Shown: piece after piece, positions 1-12,430 of the stretch | How positions within the stretch are numbered: position 1 is the stretch's first letter | Layout: each line of letters starts with the position of its first letter | Source of the DNA: Plutella xylostella | Taxonomy: Eukaryota; Arthropoda; Insecta; Lepidoptera; Plutellidae | Assembly: GCF_932276165.1 (NCBI RefSeq) | Contig: NC_063998.1 | Coordinates: 7,824,501-7,888,500, forward strand | Length of the DNA stretch: 64,000 nucleotides | Reading direction: 5' to 3' | The notes under the pieces: model-generated | What the model was told of the DNA's origin: nothing | The model's input: only the letters and a program-made list of their open reading frames with translations | Databases searched by the model: none | Made by a program: the position numbers and the translations under genes

Positions 1-859
1 TTATACTATGACCAGTTCACAGCCATTACAGCCGGCCAATAAATTAAGTTGCCATGTCTAAACTGTGCATAACACTAAGGGCGCGTGTACATAACGTCCC
101 GTGGGACGCCCCTGGGTTAGACCCGCTCTGACGGACTGCTGTAACCTGACATACTCAATGTTTAACGTAGCTGGCCGCATCAAACCTTACTTTTTTACCC
201 GGTCTGTAAAAGAAAGGTGTTGTGCGTTGGCCGTGTGGTGCGTGCCGTGCGTGAGTCTATCTTTGGCCATATGTGTAGATCAAGGACAGATGAATCTAAT
301 TTTTTTTTGTGTTGTTTGATACTGTGTTTGATTATTGATATAGAGTGTAACACTAAGGTCAATACGAACCCCTGAAGACATACGAATATCTGATATGTTT
401 AAATAGCTATAACAACACCGGCACCATAATTACCTACGTCCTTAACTACAATCTATAATACCCGTATGAAATCAGTCACCCACATAAAAGGCATTGCAGG
501 ATAGGAACTGGTTTCCATATATTATAAATTTTGGTAATATTTGACTTGTTTCAGAAACAAGAAAAGTTCATCAGAAAAATTGTTTAAGCTGCTCAAAACA
601 CGCTCATCTGTCATATCAAAACCTCACTTATCCTCATAACAACATCACATTTTCTGCTTGAAATACAAATACACCCTTGGCTTGGTTAGTTGGAAACAAA
701 CATGGTACCTACCTACAAAGTTAGGTGCGGTTAAACTGACAAATGTGGGGGTAGTATGTGCGAATTACGTACAGTTTTATCCGGGTTCGAACCCGGCCGA
801 GTCCCCCGGGCGCCCGCCGTCCGAGAACTTCTTCTTTGACCCTCCCGTCAATATGTGTT
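1..859. other. intergenic, no gene seen
   Basis: I see no credible coding region here; the short reading frames lack domain character and overlap on both strands. The only notable structure is a perfect 16-bp palindrome at 781-796 (CCGGGTTCGAACCCGG), which has the form of a tRNA T-arm or B box. No matching D-arm or anticodon arm lies at tRNA spacing on either strand. Confidence 0.5.
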
Positions 860-1060
860 GAGAGCTGTTACTGCACCATTGGTAGGTTATCATCATCTTC
901 AGCTATAGTAGTCTACTGCTGGACGTATACCTGCCTCTCACAAAATAAGCCACTGGATGCGATCTATAGCTTTCCACAACCAGTAATTACCAGCCACCTT
1001 TAGCAAGTCGTCACCCTTTCTATAGCCGGAGGGCGTCCTACACTACGTTTGCCTAAATTT
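860..1060. repeat. dispersed LINE-derived repeat fragment
   Basis: The stretch around 893-1050 contains the phrase 'CTATAGTAGTCTACTGCTGG' and a later 'AGCCGGAGGGCGTCCTACAC'. Both recall a very common lepidopteran LINE-derived repeat (CAGCCTATAGCAGTCCACTG type). A second diverged copy of its start sits at 34149-34190. The family assignment is from memory of the phrase, not from a search. Confidence 0.45.
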
Positions 1061-1145
1061 TGTCACCTGAAATTAAGTATACCCAATGCAGCGCTGTGAT
1101 TGCATCAAGCACTAATTCAGGAATAGGTATTTAAAAAAAAAAAAA

Positions 1146-1345
1146 AAACACGCACTCACGCCTTGTACTAATGTACTCCCTTGCGGGGTAGGCAGAGGTG
1201 CATTGCTGCACCCACTTTTCGCCAGAGTGTTATGTTAGTCCCAATGTAATAGGGGGCGGGCCCATTGCCATTTTACGGGCACATTTACTCAAGTGAAAAT
1301 CTCCGCATTAACAGCTCTCAATAGTTCCCGGCGCCGTCCAAGCCA
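1146..1345 (-). repeat. SINE tail, reverse orientation
   Basis: Read on the minus strand, 1146-1225 gives the tail 'GCGAAAAGTGGGTGCAGCAA' followed by a 'CTCTGCCTACCCC' phrase. The same tail occurs on the plus strand at 47735-47822 behind a tRNA-like head and, more decayed, at 14650-14765. A poly-A run (1132-1147 plus strand) adjoins it. The rest, to about 1345, resembles flanking retroelement sequence. Confidence 0.55.
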
Positions 1346-4300
1346 CGGGCAGTATCTCGCACAGTTTTACTTTCCTTATCACTTACGGCTGCCCCACTAC
1401 ATCCGCCTAGAACGACCCACCAGGGACTACCCAGCCTTTTTACTGCCTGTCAATGACTGCAGAATTTAGAACCGTCCCGCCATTGATATAAATGTTTTTT
1501 GTTCTCCCAAAACGGCCGTTCGAATTGTAATTTAGTGGAATGGGCCGCCTGGCTGGTGGGCGGTGTTACCTCGGCTTTTTGCTGCAATGGATGCTTAGGT
1601 ACTGTTTACCTATTATTATTATTTCTATCTATTGTTAAGTTGGTTTCCTAAATACATATTATACTATACATATAATATCAATCAAAGCAATAAATCGGTA
1701 AGTACGTATATTATAGTCAGCGAAAACAACTCTGTAGAATAAAATTGAACTACATAATATAAAATAGGTTACCTACACTATAAGAAACATGGAGCATAAT
1801 AGGACAGCGAGACCGTACGAGACGGGCGCGGATCAAAAGCAACTATGTCATAAAATGTAAGGCGGTACACGTATAAAATCGATCAGTCCCATCCTCCGGC
1901 CCGGTCGAACGCATCCGTGCATGCATGCATATTTGAACGCATTCACTCCACTAAATCGCAACATATTAAATTTCAAACGGATTTATTCGCACAGAACGCC
2001 TGTCAGCTTGCACCCTTCAATTAGATTTGCATTCTGTTTTTTCGGTTTTCGCACCTGGCGCCGCCGATCGACCAATAGCAGCGCAGAGGTGAACTGACCA
2101 ATGGCCGACCGGTTTCACCCGACGCGTGCCCCTGTAAGTCCAGTTTGACCAGTCCCCTGTATTCAATAAATCACCGTCCCATTGATTGGACACGAGCGGT
2201 CCACAGGAGTCATACAGGTTTGTAACGTTTTTTTTATTCAAGATAAATTGACGATGGACCTCGGATGTTGGGTTTAAGGTGTGGGTAAACATTATCCTTT
2301 TGTCAATTTGAGACAGGTACTCCTGTGACAATGGGACGTTTGACACGCGCGGTATATTTGACCACATATTGGCCGTGACTTGTTAAGGGTATTTGTTGAG
2401 ATTTCTCTCCCTAAAAGCTCGTTTATTTTGTTGTTATGAAGTTTTTTTGGTCGCGTGATACTGACCAGTTTTGAGATGAATGCAAACAAAGAGTAGAATG
2501 GTGTTATTAAAAGGATTTAGGGATGATAGCTATCATATCCGCTGGTGGATAAAGGGTTACTGAGTAGTTTATTATGAGATTATGACCGCTACATTTTATG
2601 AAATTAAGCTTTCTTTATACGATATAGGTTCGTTAATAAAACAAAACGAACAAACGAACAAAACGCCTAATACACTCACTAGCAATGAAAAAGTTCCTGT
2701 GACAATAGCACCAAAATACTCCTAATCGGAAAAACCTAGCTAAGTGACGCCGCCGCCGTCTGCAATATTGAAGTAGGTGTTGTAACAGAGCATCAGAATA
2801 TTATCAACTAAAAACCTAAATATTGCGATCAAATTCTAAATTAAATGTTGGTAATTTGGTGCCGACATTTTGTAACTGGAACATTTGCATTCCTCGTGAG
2901 TTTATTTTACAACTACTTTTTTATGTAATACCTACTTACATACAATTTCAGAGACGACCAACCGTGCCACAGAAATGAGACAATTCGAAGTTAAACTGAA
3001 GCAGGGCCGGTCCAGAGTGAGGACGCGGAGACCGCCGGTCCTTATAATCCCGCCTTAATGCCCCGTCCTCTGCAAGGGACATTTCCATTTATTATTGAGC
3101 ACTTAATTTATGTGTTTTGTTATGGACCGACAACCGGCACCTTCACGCTAAAGAACAACGGCAATTCTTACACCTGGCACGCATTGATAAACATACCCTA
3201 CTGCAGTAATATTAAGGCTCGGAATACGTAAAGACAAATTTGTCGGTTAATACGTTGTGAATGTAAGGAGAAAATTTTGCTTTATCGGTAGCTTTAAATT
3301 GTAAAATTGCAGACCAATTTCTATTTTCGCGCATTGTAATAGCGTTCACAATGGAAACGTCCGGCCTGTGTTCTTTTACGGCACTATTGTTTTGTAAAAT
3401 ATGAAATTTTAAAACCAAATTTAGGGGCTGTTTTCAGTTTTCGACCGTATTAGGCTGGTAGTTTGGTTTATTTTGTAAGGAGAGTAGTTGATCCGATCGG
3501 TGCTGAATTATTTAGACAATATGGGCAGCAATACGTTTGCTTCAGAGCCAGGTTTTATTTAAGATGGGGTTGCAATGACATTCGGGGTAGCTGTGAATCT
3601 CGGGAGGTCATTTTTCAAAATAATTGGGTTCACAAACTACTTTACGCTTTATTCGGTTCATTTGTCAGGCCCGTTACTCAAAGTGCTTTCTGATTGATTA
3701 AAACATCTGAAGCTCGACACAGCACATGTCATTTTTGTTTAAAAAAACCCTTGTAATAAAATAAGCAAATGAGTCAGCTAAAAGCGATGCTAATATAAAA
3801 TTCCATATGTAAAAGAGAGCACTTCAAACATGAGCGCTCCCACGTAAGCCTATGAAAGCGTAAAAAAAATCAAGAAAATTTTCATGTGAACCGAACATAT
3901 GGAAAATAAACAGACGAAGTAGATACTTACAAAAATATGAAATTCACCACAACATTTGCTCGAAACGGACGACCAATAGGGATAGCAAAACAATAAATCC
4001 TATAATATGTATCCTTTTATTCCTTTTATTTTATTGTGTCGCTAAATGTCATGTTATAATTATGTGGAATATGCTACCTAATCACTTTTTAGGCCGGATA
4101 AACCAAGAAAGATGGAAACTTATAAACTTACTTTACCATAAGTACCTATATTTTCCCGCGCTTATCAGCGCTGGTTCAACAAAGTATGGAAAAGCACTAA
4201 TTAGTTTCTAGTTTTCTAATAAGTTTATTTCTTACTGTATACTAAGAAAATAATAATAAACAAAATAAATATTTTTTTCTTGTGTATCTTCACTTTGCTG

Positions 4301-4563
4301 ACCCTACCTTTTACTAGTCCATAATATGAGCTGATAGGTAGATGTATTAAAAAATAGTATACATTAGACTTGGATATGGCAACTGAGCGAGGTGAGTGGG
4401 TCTGAAAGTGCCTCCTCATGGTTCACGTTTAATTCCACCACAGACGCGAGGGGGACGGGTGTTTTGTCGAAATATTGTACACTCTTTGGTGCTTGTAAAA
4501 TGTGAGTATGATAGGTATTACAAAAATGGACACTAAGGTGAAGGTACGGAGTAGGGCTTGTCA
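1346..4563. other. intergenic, no gene seen
   Basis: No coding region, RNA gene or transposon ends are recognisable. A TATAAAAT word at about 1873 has no gene downstream that I can support. Confidence 0.4.
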
Positions 4564-4605
4564 TATTTAGTTATTTTAAGATGAATTTCTTAAAATAACT
4601 AAATA
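4564..4605. repeat. perfect hairpin, 18-bp arms
   Basis: Arms 4564-4581 and 4588-4605 are perfect reverse complements around a 6-nt loop. The arms are AT-rich (TATTTAGTTATTTTAAGA). No terminal repeats or target duplication are visible, so the origin is unknown. Confidence 0.7.
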
Positions 4606-5316
4606 AGTACATAACTAGTAATAACTAATAAGTTTTAAAGTGATTAGTAAATAGGTATAACTGAAAAGCGAAAATTATGTCTGTAGTTTTTGTTAGCGAT
4701 TAATCCGATTCTCAAGAGTCCTATTTTAAATATAGAACTGTCAAAAGATCATTTCTTTATTAGTATACAAATCTCAAGTTTAATATTTCACAAATACATG
4801 TCATTTTGACGTATAAATTTAGTACGTTTATCTGAGTTAAAATAATAGCCTTTAGAGAAAACTTCATATCCAAAGAGTTTCCTCTAAAACGGCGCCGAAA
4901 ATCGACCTCTTCGGCTGGGCCTCTTCGCCAATCGTTCTGAAACTAAAACTGTTTGCATTAATCTTGTTGACAGTAGTCTGGGACCCACGCAGTCTGTCAG
5001 TCCGACTGTCAATAACTAATGGATTTCTGTCGCTTACTGTACCGCCCATGCCATGTTCTGCTATTTTTCATGATAGGTACCTACTATTGTAGGTAGGAAT
5101 AACTTACCTTCTTATGATTATCTTGGTAGATAAATAGGTACGTAAAATCTGCATCTAGGTTTACAGGCTATAGATAGGTAGGTACTAAAGCGAATGATAT
5201 TAGTGTTTTGTGCCCTAAGCTATAAAATTGCAAAATATGCACGCAATATTTGAACGGGATCTGTTTTATTTAGTCATTTCGAAAGCTCAACTTTTAGTGC
5301 TAAAATGTAGGTAAGG

Positions 5317-6120
5317 TGCAGGTGGGTTATTCCGAAAGGTTTTTGGGTGAGTTGGATACATGTTCGTATTTTGTCAATTTATGAGGACTGGTCGGGTTAT
5401 TTTGATTCGTGTAAGGACGCTTTGTATACTTGAATATACTACCTAAAACTCTGTTTAACAGTCTTATCTAAATCCCCACGGAATTCGTGGATATTTTAGT
5501 TTCAAAAGCTGATATTTTTTTTCTTTGCATGAGGGTAATTCCAATTGAATGCGTGTTATTCCGAATGACATTTAAAATTAGTTTTGGGTAATTTAAGCTA
5601 AAGCACCATATATGTATTTTTCGATCATCTATAACCTCGCAAAAACTTATATCGAAATATGGCCTGGAACTGCCCAGAAGTACTTATACACATTTATATG
5701 ATATTTCTAATTTCGAATTACCCGATCCACAGAATTTCATAATAAAATGTTCCAACATTCGGAATTATCCGAATTACGGAAAATACAAAAATGAGAGCTA
5801 GGGTTTTTAAACTCCGAACGTAGTGAACAAAAACGACAATCTTTTGGATGTAACAACAATCAGTTAAATAAATTAATTGATTTTTTTAATTATCGATGTG
5901 CGGTTAATTCCGAAGATTCAAAAATGCGGAAATTTGCACTTTTTTACTAATTTTGCGTTATAACACGCACGCTCGGTTCTAGCGCCCTGAGTCAACCCAA
6001 GCAAGGTAGAAGATTAAATTGCCATCAAGGTGAATGGTTCCACGGTTCAAAGTATGGTGCGTTTGGAAGAAATCGGCAAAAATCGGAATTACCCGAAATT
6101 CGGCATTACCCACCTGCACT
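5317..6120. mobile_element. TIR element made of iterated words
   Basis: The ends are inverted: GTGCAGGTGGGTTATTCCGAA-like on the left and its complement (TTCGGCATTACCCACCTGCAC) on the right. Between them the word GGGTAATTCCGAA or its complement recurs about ten times in both orientations, for example near 5321, 5535, 5553, 5712, 5757, 5903, 6083 and 6100. There is no coding capacity. I infer a non-autonomous DNA transposon whose repeats may be transposase-binding sites. A target duplication is not clear, so the superfamily is open. Confidence 0.65.
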
Positions 6121-6265
6121 TATAGTTTATTTTGTGGAAAAAAGCATACGACTAAATTACTAGAATAAGCCCCAGAAGACGGATTGCTCAAGCATCGGAC
6201 GCGAAAAATTGCACTGATAAAAGACTGAACTACGGTTTTTTAGAAACCCGAAGTACAAGTAAGTA

Positions 6266-7912
6266 CACTCGCGAGCAACCAAATCGACTCAAGCCTTGAC
6301 GGCGCAAACATACATTAATACAAGTAAAATTATGAATAGAAATAATAAAAATGATATGTCATTTAAAAGCTTAAGATGTCAGCTTTAATTTGATATCATT
6401 ATTATTGAAATCCATTCATCATTTTTGAAATAAATGATGTCTGAACGCAATTGTAGGAAAAACGGGAATTTAGGAAAAAAGGGTATGGGTATCGTATTAT
6501 ACAAATTAAACAAAAAATGTTAAGATAAAAATTTATTTATTTAAATCAATACTTTGTATTGCCCCCTCTTGCCCTAATTACAGCCTGCAGCCTGTTTCTC
6601 ATAGACCTTATCAACTTTTTGACAGTTTCCTGAGGAATGCCGTCCCACTCCTCTAATAAAGCTGTCTTCAGCTCGTCCACGCTTGCAGGGACTGGATTCC
6701 TGGCCCGAACTCTTCTTTTGAGCTCGTCCCATAAGTGTTCGATGGGATTCAGGTCAGGACTGAGCGCAGGCCAGTCCATCGTGCGCAATTCCTTCTCTCT
6801 CAGAAACTGCCGACTGACTCGTGCCGTGTGGCAGCGGGCATTGTCGTGCATTAGCACGAAGTCTTCACCGACAAATTCTGCATAGGGCACAACATGACCG
6901 AGTAGAATGTCGGTGATGTACCGATCAGCTGTTAACCCGCCTCCTCGGCCGCCTCCAGGCACGAAAACAAGTGCGGTTTTTCCCTCTAGAGAAATACCAG
7001 CCCACATCATGCAGGAACCGCCGCCATATGCTACTGTTTCAGCGAAACAACATTGGGCAAATCGTTCCCCCGGACGCCGGTAGACCCGGCCTCTCCTGTC
7101 ACTGCCATGCAGACACACTCTGCACTCATCAGTAAACAGGACCGACCGCCATTGCGCAATGCTCCAATCGAGATGCTCTCGAGCAAACTGAAGACGCGCT
7201 TGTCGGTGGCCTGCAGTCAATTTGGGGCCTGATGCAGGTCTTTTTGGTGTCAAGTTGGCTTCCTTCAAGCGTCTTCTCACTGTCCACTCGCTGACAGCCA
7301 CTTGTCGTACACGTCTCAGTTCTTGCTGCACATCAACGCCCGTAAGGTGTCGATTGCGCAGCGAGGTTGAGACAATGAAGCGGTCGTCTCTCTCTGAAGT
7401 GCAGCGGTGGCGGCCCGTTCTTGGTCTTCGATTGAAGGCACCAGTCTCTTGGAACCGTCTGTATACTCGGGATACAGCAGACTGGCTCAAGTGGAGCTGG
7501 GCAGCGACTGCTCGCTGACTTAACCCTTGTTGCAGCAAGGCAACAACTTGAGCAGCTTCTTCTGGTGTGGTATCCATGGGTTTGCGAAAACAAGGAATAC
7601 AATGCAACGAGATGTGTACCGGTCAACTTGCAACAAGCGACTGATAAGGTACACCGGATGTGGAAAGGTTTTATAGCGGGATCAGGTAGCGCAAGGCGTG
7701 GATTCCTAATGAGGTAATTAACACTGACGGGCAATTAAAATGCGTCATTAAATCTGCGCTTAGTTTTTTTTTATGGTATTGATCTTAATTGAAAGCCTAA
7801 TTCTTCAGCTTTCGAATGACATATCACTTTTATATTTACCATTTATCGTTTTAGGAAAATCAATGTATATGTGCGCCGTGAAGGCTTGAGTCGATTTGGT
7901 TGCTCGCGAGTG
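6266..7912 (-). mobile_element. complete Tc1-type transposon
   Basis: A 1,647-bp element flanked by TA on both sides (6264-6265 and 7913-7914). The outer 32 bases of the inverted repeats (CACTCGCGAGCAACC...) match perfectly. Similarity continues past 50 bp and reappears at roughly 6345-6385 and 7790-7835, so the inverted repeats are about 150 bp long, as in the IR/DR type of Tc1 element. The single gene inside, on the minus strand, is open throughout. Termini, size and gene together indicate a young, possibly still active copy. Confidence 0.95.
6546..7577 (-). CDS. Tc1 family DD34E transposase
   Basis: 343 residues, uninterrupted; Tc1 transposases are usually about 340. It catalyses cut-and-paste movement of the surrounding element into TA sites. 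Residues 1-110 hold two helix-turn-helix regions (GLSQRAVAAQLHLSQSAVSR; SEWTVRRRLKEANL), which in this family bind the inverted repeats. The catalytic triad is visible as FTDE, HDN and the glutamate in LSPDLNPIEHLW. Exactly 34 residues separate the second D from the E, the classic Tc1 spacing. I chose the ATG at 7577 (MDTTPEEAAQ); the open frame extends to a TTG at 7607, but ATG is the normal start. No stops, frameshifts or missing catalytic residues are seen. Whether it is expressed cannot be read from sequence. Confidence 0.95.
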   Translation of the reverse strand: MDTTPEEAAQVVALLQQGLSQRAVAAQLHLSQSAVSRVYRRFQETGAFNRRPRTGRHRCTSERDDRFIVSTSLRNRHLTGVDVQQELRRVRQVAVSEWTVRRRLKEANLTPKRPASGPKLTAGHRQARLQFAREHLDWSIAQWRSVLFTDECRVCLHGSDRRGRVYRRPGERFAQCCFAETVAYGGGSCMMWAGISLEGKTALVFVPGGGRGGGLTADRYITDILLGHVVPYAEFVGEDFVLMHDNARCHTARVSRQFLREKELRTMDWPALSPDLNPIEHLWDELKRRVRARNPVPASVDELKTALLEEWDGIPQETVKKLIRSMRNRLQAVIRARGGNTKY

Positions 7913-7914
7913 TA

Positions 7915-10900
7915 CTTACACCAAAAAAACGTATTTGTGATACTGAAAATGTTTTTGGACTTGGTTAGGTACTCAGAACCTACATTAATTACTCAATTAG
8001 TTGTATCCACTTCATTACCTAGGCATATAATAACTTGACCAATGTACAAACAGGTTTATTAATTTAGCCCATATAAAACAAAATGGCCGTCGTTATCAGC
8101 CACCATCTCACGCTCATAACAATGACAAAGAGGCTATCAACAACCGACCGCGAATCCTGAAGACATACAGGCCTTCATGGCGAAAAACTATACCCTCATA
8201 ACGTCCATAATTTGTCTACCTTTCACCGTCCCGCGATACAGTCCTAAGCAAACGAAGTGGGCTAAACGCGACCGACTACCCTTCTCGGCCACAGACTAAA
8301 TAAATAACATCTAATGGGGAACATTCATCAGAGTTTCACGTTTTTAGGCTGGCTCACTCCCCTCCGCTTTGGACACGGCGTTTCTGAACTAAAACTGTGC
8401 TCACTCATCTAATTCTCAACCATATCGCTAGGGGTTTACAGGCCAGTTTTAAATGGTGAAATTGCGTGCGTTGAATCGTTTGGAAATTCGTGGGGTTTGA
8501 GTGCACAGATATGAGTGGGGTGATGTGGGTGGTGCCTCCCTACACCCCTTTTGTGGATTTTTTGTCGTGAATGCGTGTGCGTTTTTAAACGTGTAGTCAA
8601 AGGTGATTTGGGCGGTTTGTTTTAGTGACGGATTACTTTGAGACACCTTCTTGTTAAACTGAGTATTTATTGGCACTGTATTACCAAACAGGGACGTAAC
8701 ACGTAACGAACCGTAAAAAAAATAATTTATGAGGCCTTTGCTTTGAGAGTACAGTCTGATGCAATGTGACAATGCCTGAAGGGGTTTTTTTTTATCCCGA
8801 ACTGTACCATCTGTAAAGAGTTTTACGTTGATTACCTTTGAGCTTTGACACTTTTGTGGCCATAAAATTATGAGGAAACTTTGTTAGCATATAAATAAGT
8901 ATATATTTTATAAAACACAGTGATTTCTTAGATATAACAAAAAAACAGTTCTTGTTACCTCCAAAAACTGACCAAGAGTAAAATACTCATAAAAAGAAAT
9001 ATGTATGTACAAGTCAAAAACTTTTTGCAACAACATAGGTGAACCAGAGACAGTCGTACAACCCTCATCACGTGGTATCTTGTCCATCCTTCGTCCGTCG
9101 CGTGACATCCGAGGGCAGTTTCTAGTAATTCAACACCGATTTGGTGAAGTGACGTCACTCTCGTTGTGTGGAATCCGCCATACATAAGTTAATGGTTGAC
9201 CAAACTTAAAGTGCAGAAACTGATTGCAAAATGAAAGGGTTAGTGACGATGGGTATGGGTATTTTAAAGCGACCGTTGTTGCCAAAATGTAAGTAGCAGA
9301 ATTGTCTCTGAATACACGGACAGTATACGATAGGCATTCACGTTGGAAATATCGCATGTCACTCTAATCATACGTGGGTTTCTTTGACCACTTTTTGTAT
9401 ACATATAATGTTACTTTATTTAGGAACAGATACTTAACAGAAGAGATATATTGACACAACACCCTTGTTCTGAGCAGCAGTCTCAAGAGAAAAAATAACC
9501 CAACATATGAGGGCCGACCTCAGATAGAAAACGGAACTTACTGAAAGAAAAATGTAGGTACATGCGTACATTAGTAATTAAACCTAGCACTTCCACAATA
9601 ATTAGTACACATGTAGGTACCTCCAAAAAACCTACAAGCAAATGTTAGTCTGCGGAAAGCAATTGTATTCTATCCCAGACGGGGAATTGGACTGCAAATA
9701 GCATTACCGCAGCATTCCAAAGTCTACATCCGGCTGACAAAAACCCGAGATAGCATTGAAACCAGTCGATGCAATACGCGGTGCTACCCGAGTATAAGTA
9801 CGGTAGTTACAAACTGCTACATAACGAATTTGTAACTGCAAAACCGACCGGTAACAACTTGGACGGTATTTTACTAAGTTTCCGATCAGTAGGATGACCA
9901 GGGTTCACGCTTATTTATAGGAACTGGCATAATAGGTGAATCAGCACAGCAGCTTAATTTACGCAATTTATTTAAGTACTTGGTATTTATTTCCGTCACG
10001 TATCGGTATAGTAGGTACGTATCCGAACGTACGTAGGTACGTACATAAACGGATTGTCATCTGTATGGAGAAATGGCGTAGGCAATGCCGATGAAGTGGA
10101 CGCATCTATACAAAAAATACTGATTGCGATGCGTCCGTTGCGTAAGATGCCGAAAGGTAGACGCTTACCTTAAAACTTCTCCCTCTAATATCATATGGTC
10201 ACCCTAGCGTCGGCAACTGCCAAAGGCTACAGTGGAAACGGTAGGTAACTGAATGGAGCTAAATTCCACAAGTCTGCGTCGATGGCTAGACTCCAGACCC
10301 AGGCAGGACTAATGTGGACTGGACCCAAGCAACTGTATTGATGACGCGGAATTAGGGACACTTTTAACACGAAATTGAAAAAAGTTCGTGGTTGTTATGT
10401 AACTGTTTGTGGTCGGTGTAGACGTTTGATTTGCCTACTTTCAGAAATTATTTTTAGTTATTTTACTTCATAGTACTTCTAGGTTATTTATTTTTGTTGT
10501 ACTAAGTTAGGTTTGTCGGATTCTAACATTTTAAAAGACTAAAATATACATATACAAAATACAGTGGATGTTTCATGCTACCATCAATACTAAAGACGTG
10601 ACCATCAAGATTATCATAATTTGACTTTCTAATTAATTGACACGCAACTCTGGCAGACAGAAACTTATGCTCTTTGAGCGGCCGGCCGGCCATGCAAGTA
10701 TAGTAGTTCACTTTGTGAAGTAATATCTACTAAACGGGTACCTGGCAGTTTGCGACTGCTCGCTAGACTTCGTTACGAAGTTGCCACTTTTGCCTCGATG
10801 AATAACTTGTGTGCGTGTGTGCGTCGCGTGTGCACATGTGAAATTCATGATATTATGTTGCGAGTGTAATAATGATGTGATGGATTCGAGAGGGTCTTAT

Positions 10901-11911
10901 TGATTGGTATCATGTTTTTTAAAACGTATGCTATGATAAAAGGGTAAGGCGTGAATATCGGAACAGGTCACAACACAACTTTTCACAGCGTCACAAAAAA
11001 AACTGAAATAAAAACCAGCGAAATAAAACACCGCACTCATTTTGGCGGCCGCCTATAGCAAAACAGTGTCGTATAGTATAAGAAAAACAAAAGGAATATA
11101 GCTCTATTATGTGAAAACAGCCTGAAGAGAACCACACGTTTATATGCGCCGTGGGCTGAATATTTACTGTGCTGAAACATATCCAGTGTATTCTGACCTG
11201 GCTTGTAGGTGCAACGTGGGCAGACGGGAGTTCTAATAGAAACGGCCGTGTAGACATTCGGCATATCCAAAAGTATAAATTCTGTCGGTAAGCTATCGAG
11301 TTACTTTTTATATTCAAAGGCTTTGCGGAGGGAATGGGCCACTGTTTTCATGGTAAACACGGCTTGATGTGAGAGCCATTTTTGACGGATATTTTTTTGA
11401 GATGATAATGTAAACATTATACGGATTTGAACGTCGGGAGCGTACGCCGAGTCGTGTTGATGTGTTTTTGCGCTTAGCAAATGCTCTGATTTTTCTATCA
11501 AATAATTTGGATATTTTCTCGTTGTTAACAAAAACAATTCATAGTGCCAGTAGGAGTATTTTTAAATAACATAAATGATTAGGTACATTTACCTACTTTT
11601 GTTTTTATTTTCCCTACTTTGATTATTAAGCACAATTTGCCGATATTCCCACGGAACCCTGATAAGCGAAGATCATGTCTTGTATTCAAAGAAGTTCTCA
11701 GCTTTTACTATAAAGCCCTTACGTGTGTTATGGTGGAATTGTATTATATCGAATATGAATGTGTGCGGAATATGATAGCACTTCAGCAATTTAGCACTTA
11801 CTCGGGATTACTGGGAATATCGATAGACAATATATATAGAGCGTGTATTCTAAACATGCTCATTACATGTTTTTTTTAATTTATAATACTTAAATAATAT
11901 CTGCTAATATA
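7915..11911. other. intergenic, no gene seen
   Basis: About 4 kb between the Tc1 element and a MITE half-copy. It contains short overlapping reading frames without recognisable domains, GTAC-rich words near 10016-10045 and a TG-rich run near 10808-10840. I see nothing I can name. Confidence 0.4.
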
Positions 11912-12095
11912 CAGGATGTTGCAAAAAGGGTATACATCCGAAACCTACATGTGCAGCATGTTATATCTAAGCCCCAAAATTAACAGAATTTCAAAATTCG
12001 TGATAAAATAACATTTTCCATAGAAACTTTTGTTGGTCACGTGACTTTTTTACTATGGAGAAATATCTTTTTTTCACGAAAATGTGACACGGTTT
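11912..12095 (+). repeat. half-copy of a TA-flanked MITE family
   Basis: Starts CAGGATGTTGCAAAAAGGGT after a TA, matching the left end of the complete MITE at 48414-48677, and keeps its internal phrase 'GTTGGTCACGTGAC'. The matching right half is absent, so this is a one-ended copy. One-ended relatives also lie at 60829-60942 and 62713-62815. Confidence 0.7.
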
Positions 12096-12254
12096 CCTAA
12101 TTAATTTTATTTACTTTTATAACAGAAAAATGTCTGGCTCTATAAAAACATAAATATTGAACTAAAACTGTAATAAACCTCAGGACCACACAATATTAAC
12201 TATCTTGGTCTTCCCTACTAAACAAACTGTCTTTGTCCATCCCTCAAACACTCT

Positions 12255-12430
12255 GCTCCCCTGGTCCAGTGGTCAAGCGTGTGCCCAAGACGACAGAGGT
12301 CAGGGTTCGTGTCACGGGGTCCACACAGCCACTGCGTCAGATTAGGGCACGAGATTACCCCTTGGCGTGGACACAGAATAAAATAGACCATGTCAAAGGT
12401 CACTGGACCACGGGAAGATCGCTTACCCTA
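12255..12430 (+). repeat. possible tRNA-derived SINE head
   Basis: An A-box-like CTGGTCCAGTGGTCAAGC (from 12261) and a B-box-like AGGGTTCGTGTC about 40 bases later give a Pol III promoter layout. An inverted CACTGGACCACGGG at 12401-12414 could fold against the A-box region. I cannot define ends or a target duplication. Confidence 0.4.

Noticed and set aside
781..796. tRNA gene suggested by a perfect T-arm-like palindrome
   Set aside because: No D-arm, anticodon arm or acceptor stem at the required spacing on either strand.
1868..1900. TATA-box-like promoter (TATAAAATCGATCAGT)
   Set aside because: No gene or exon can be supported downstream on that strand.
2017..2367. 116-residue open frame, minus strand
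   Set aside because: No recognisable domain, no splice partner, and no support from neighbouring frames.
7333..7734. 133-residue frame, minus strand at the Tc1 end
   Set aside because: Overlaps the transposase start in another frame and the inverted repeat region; no domain.
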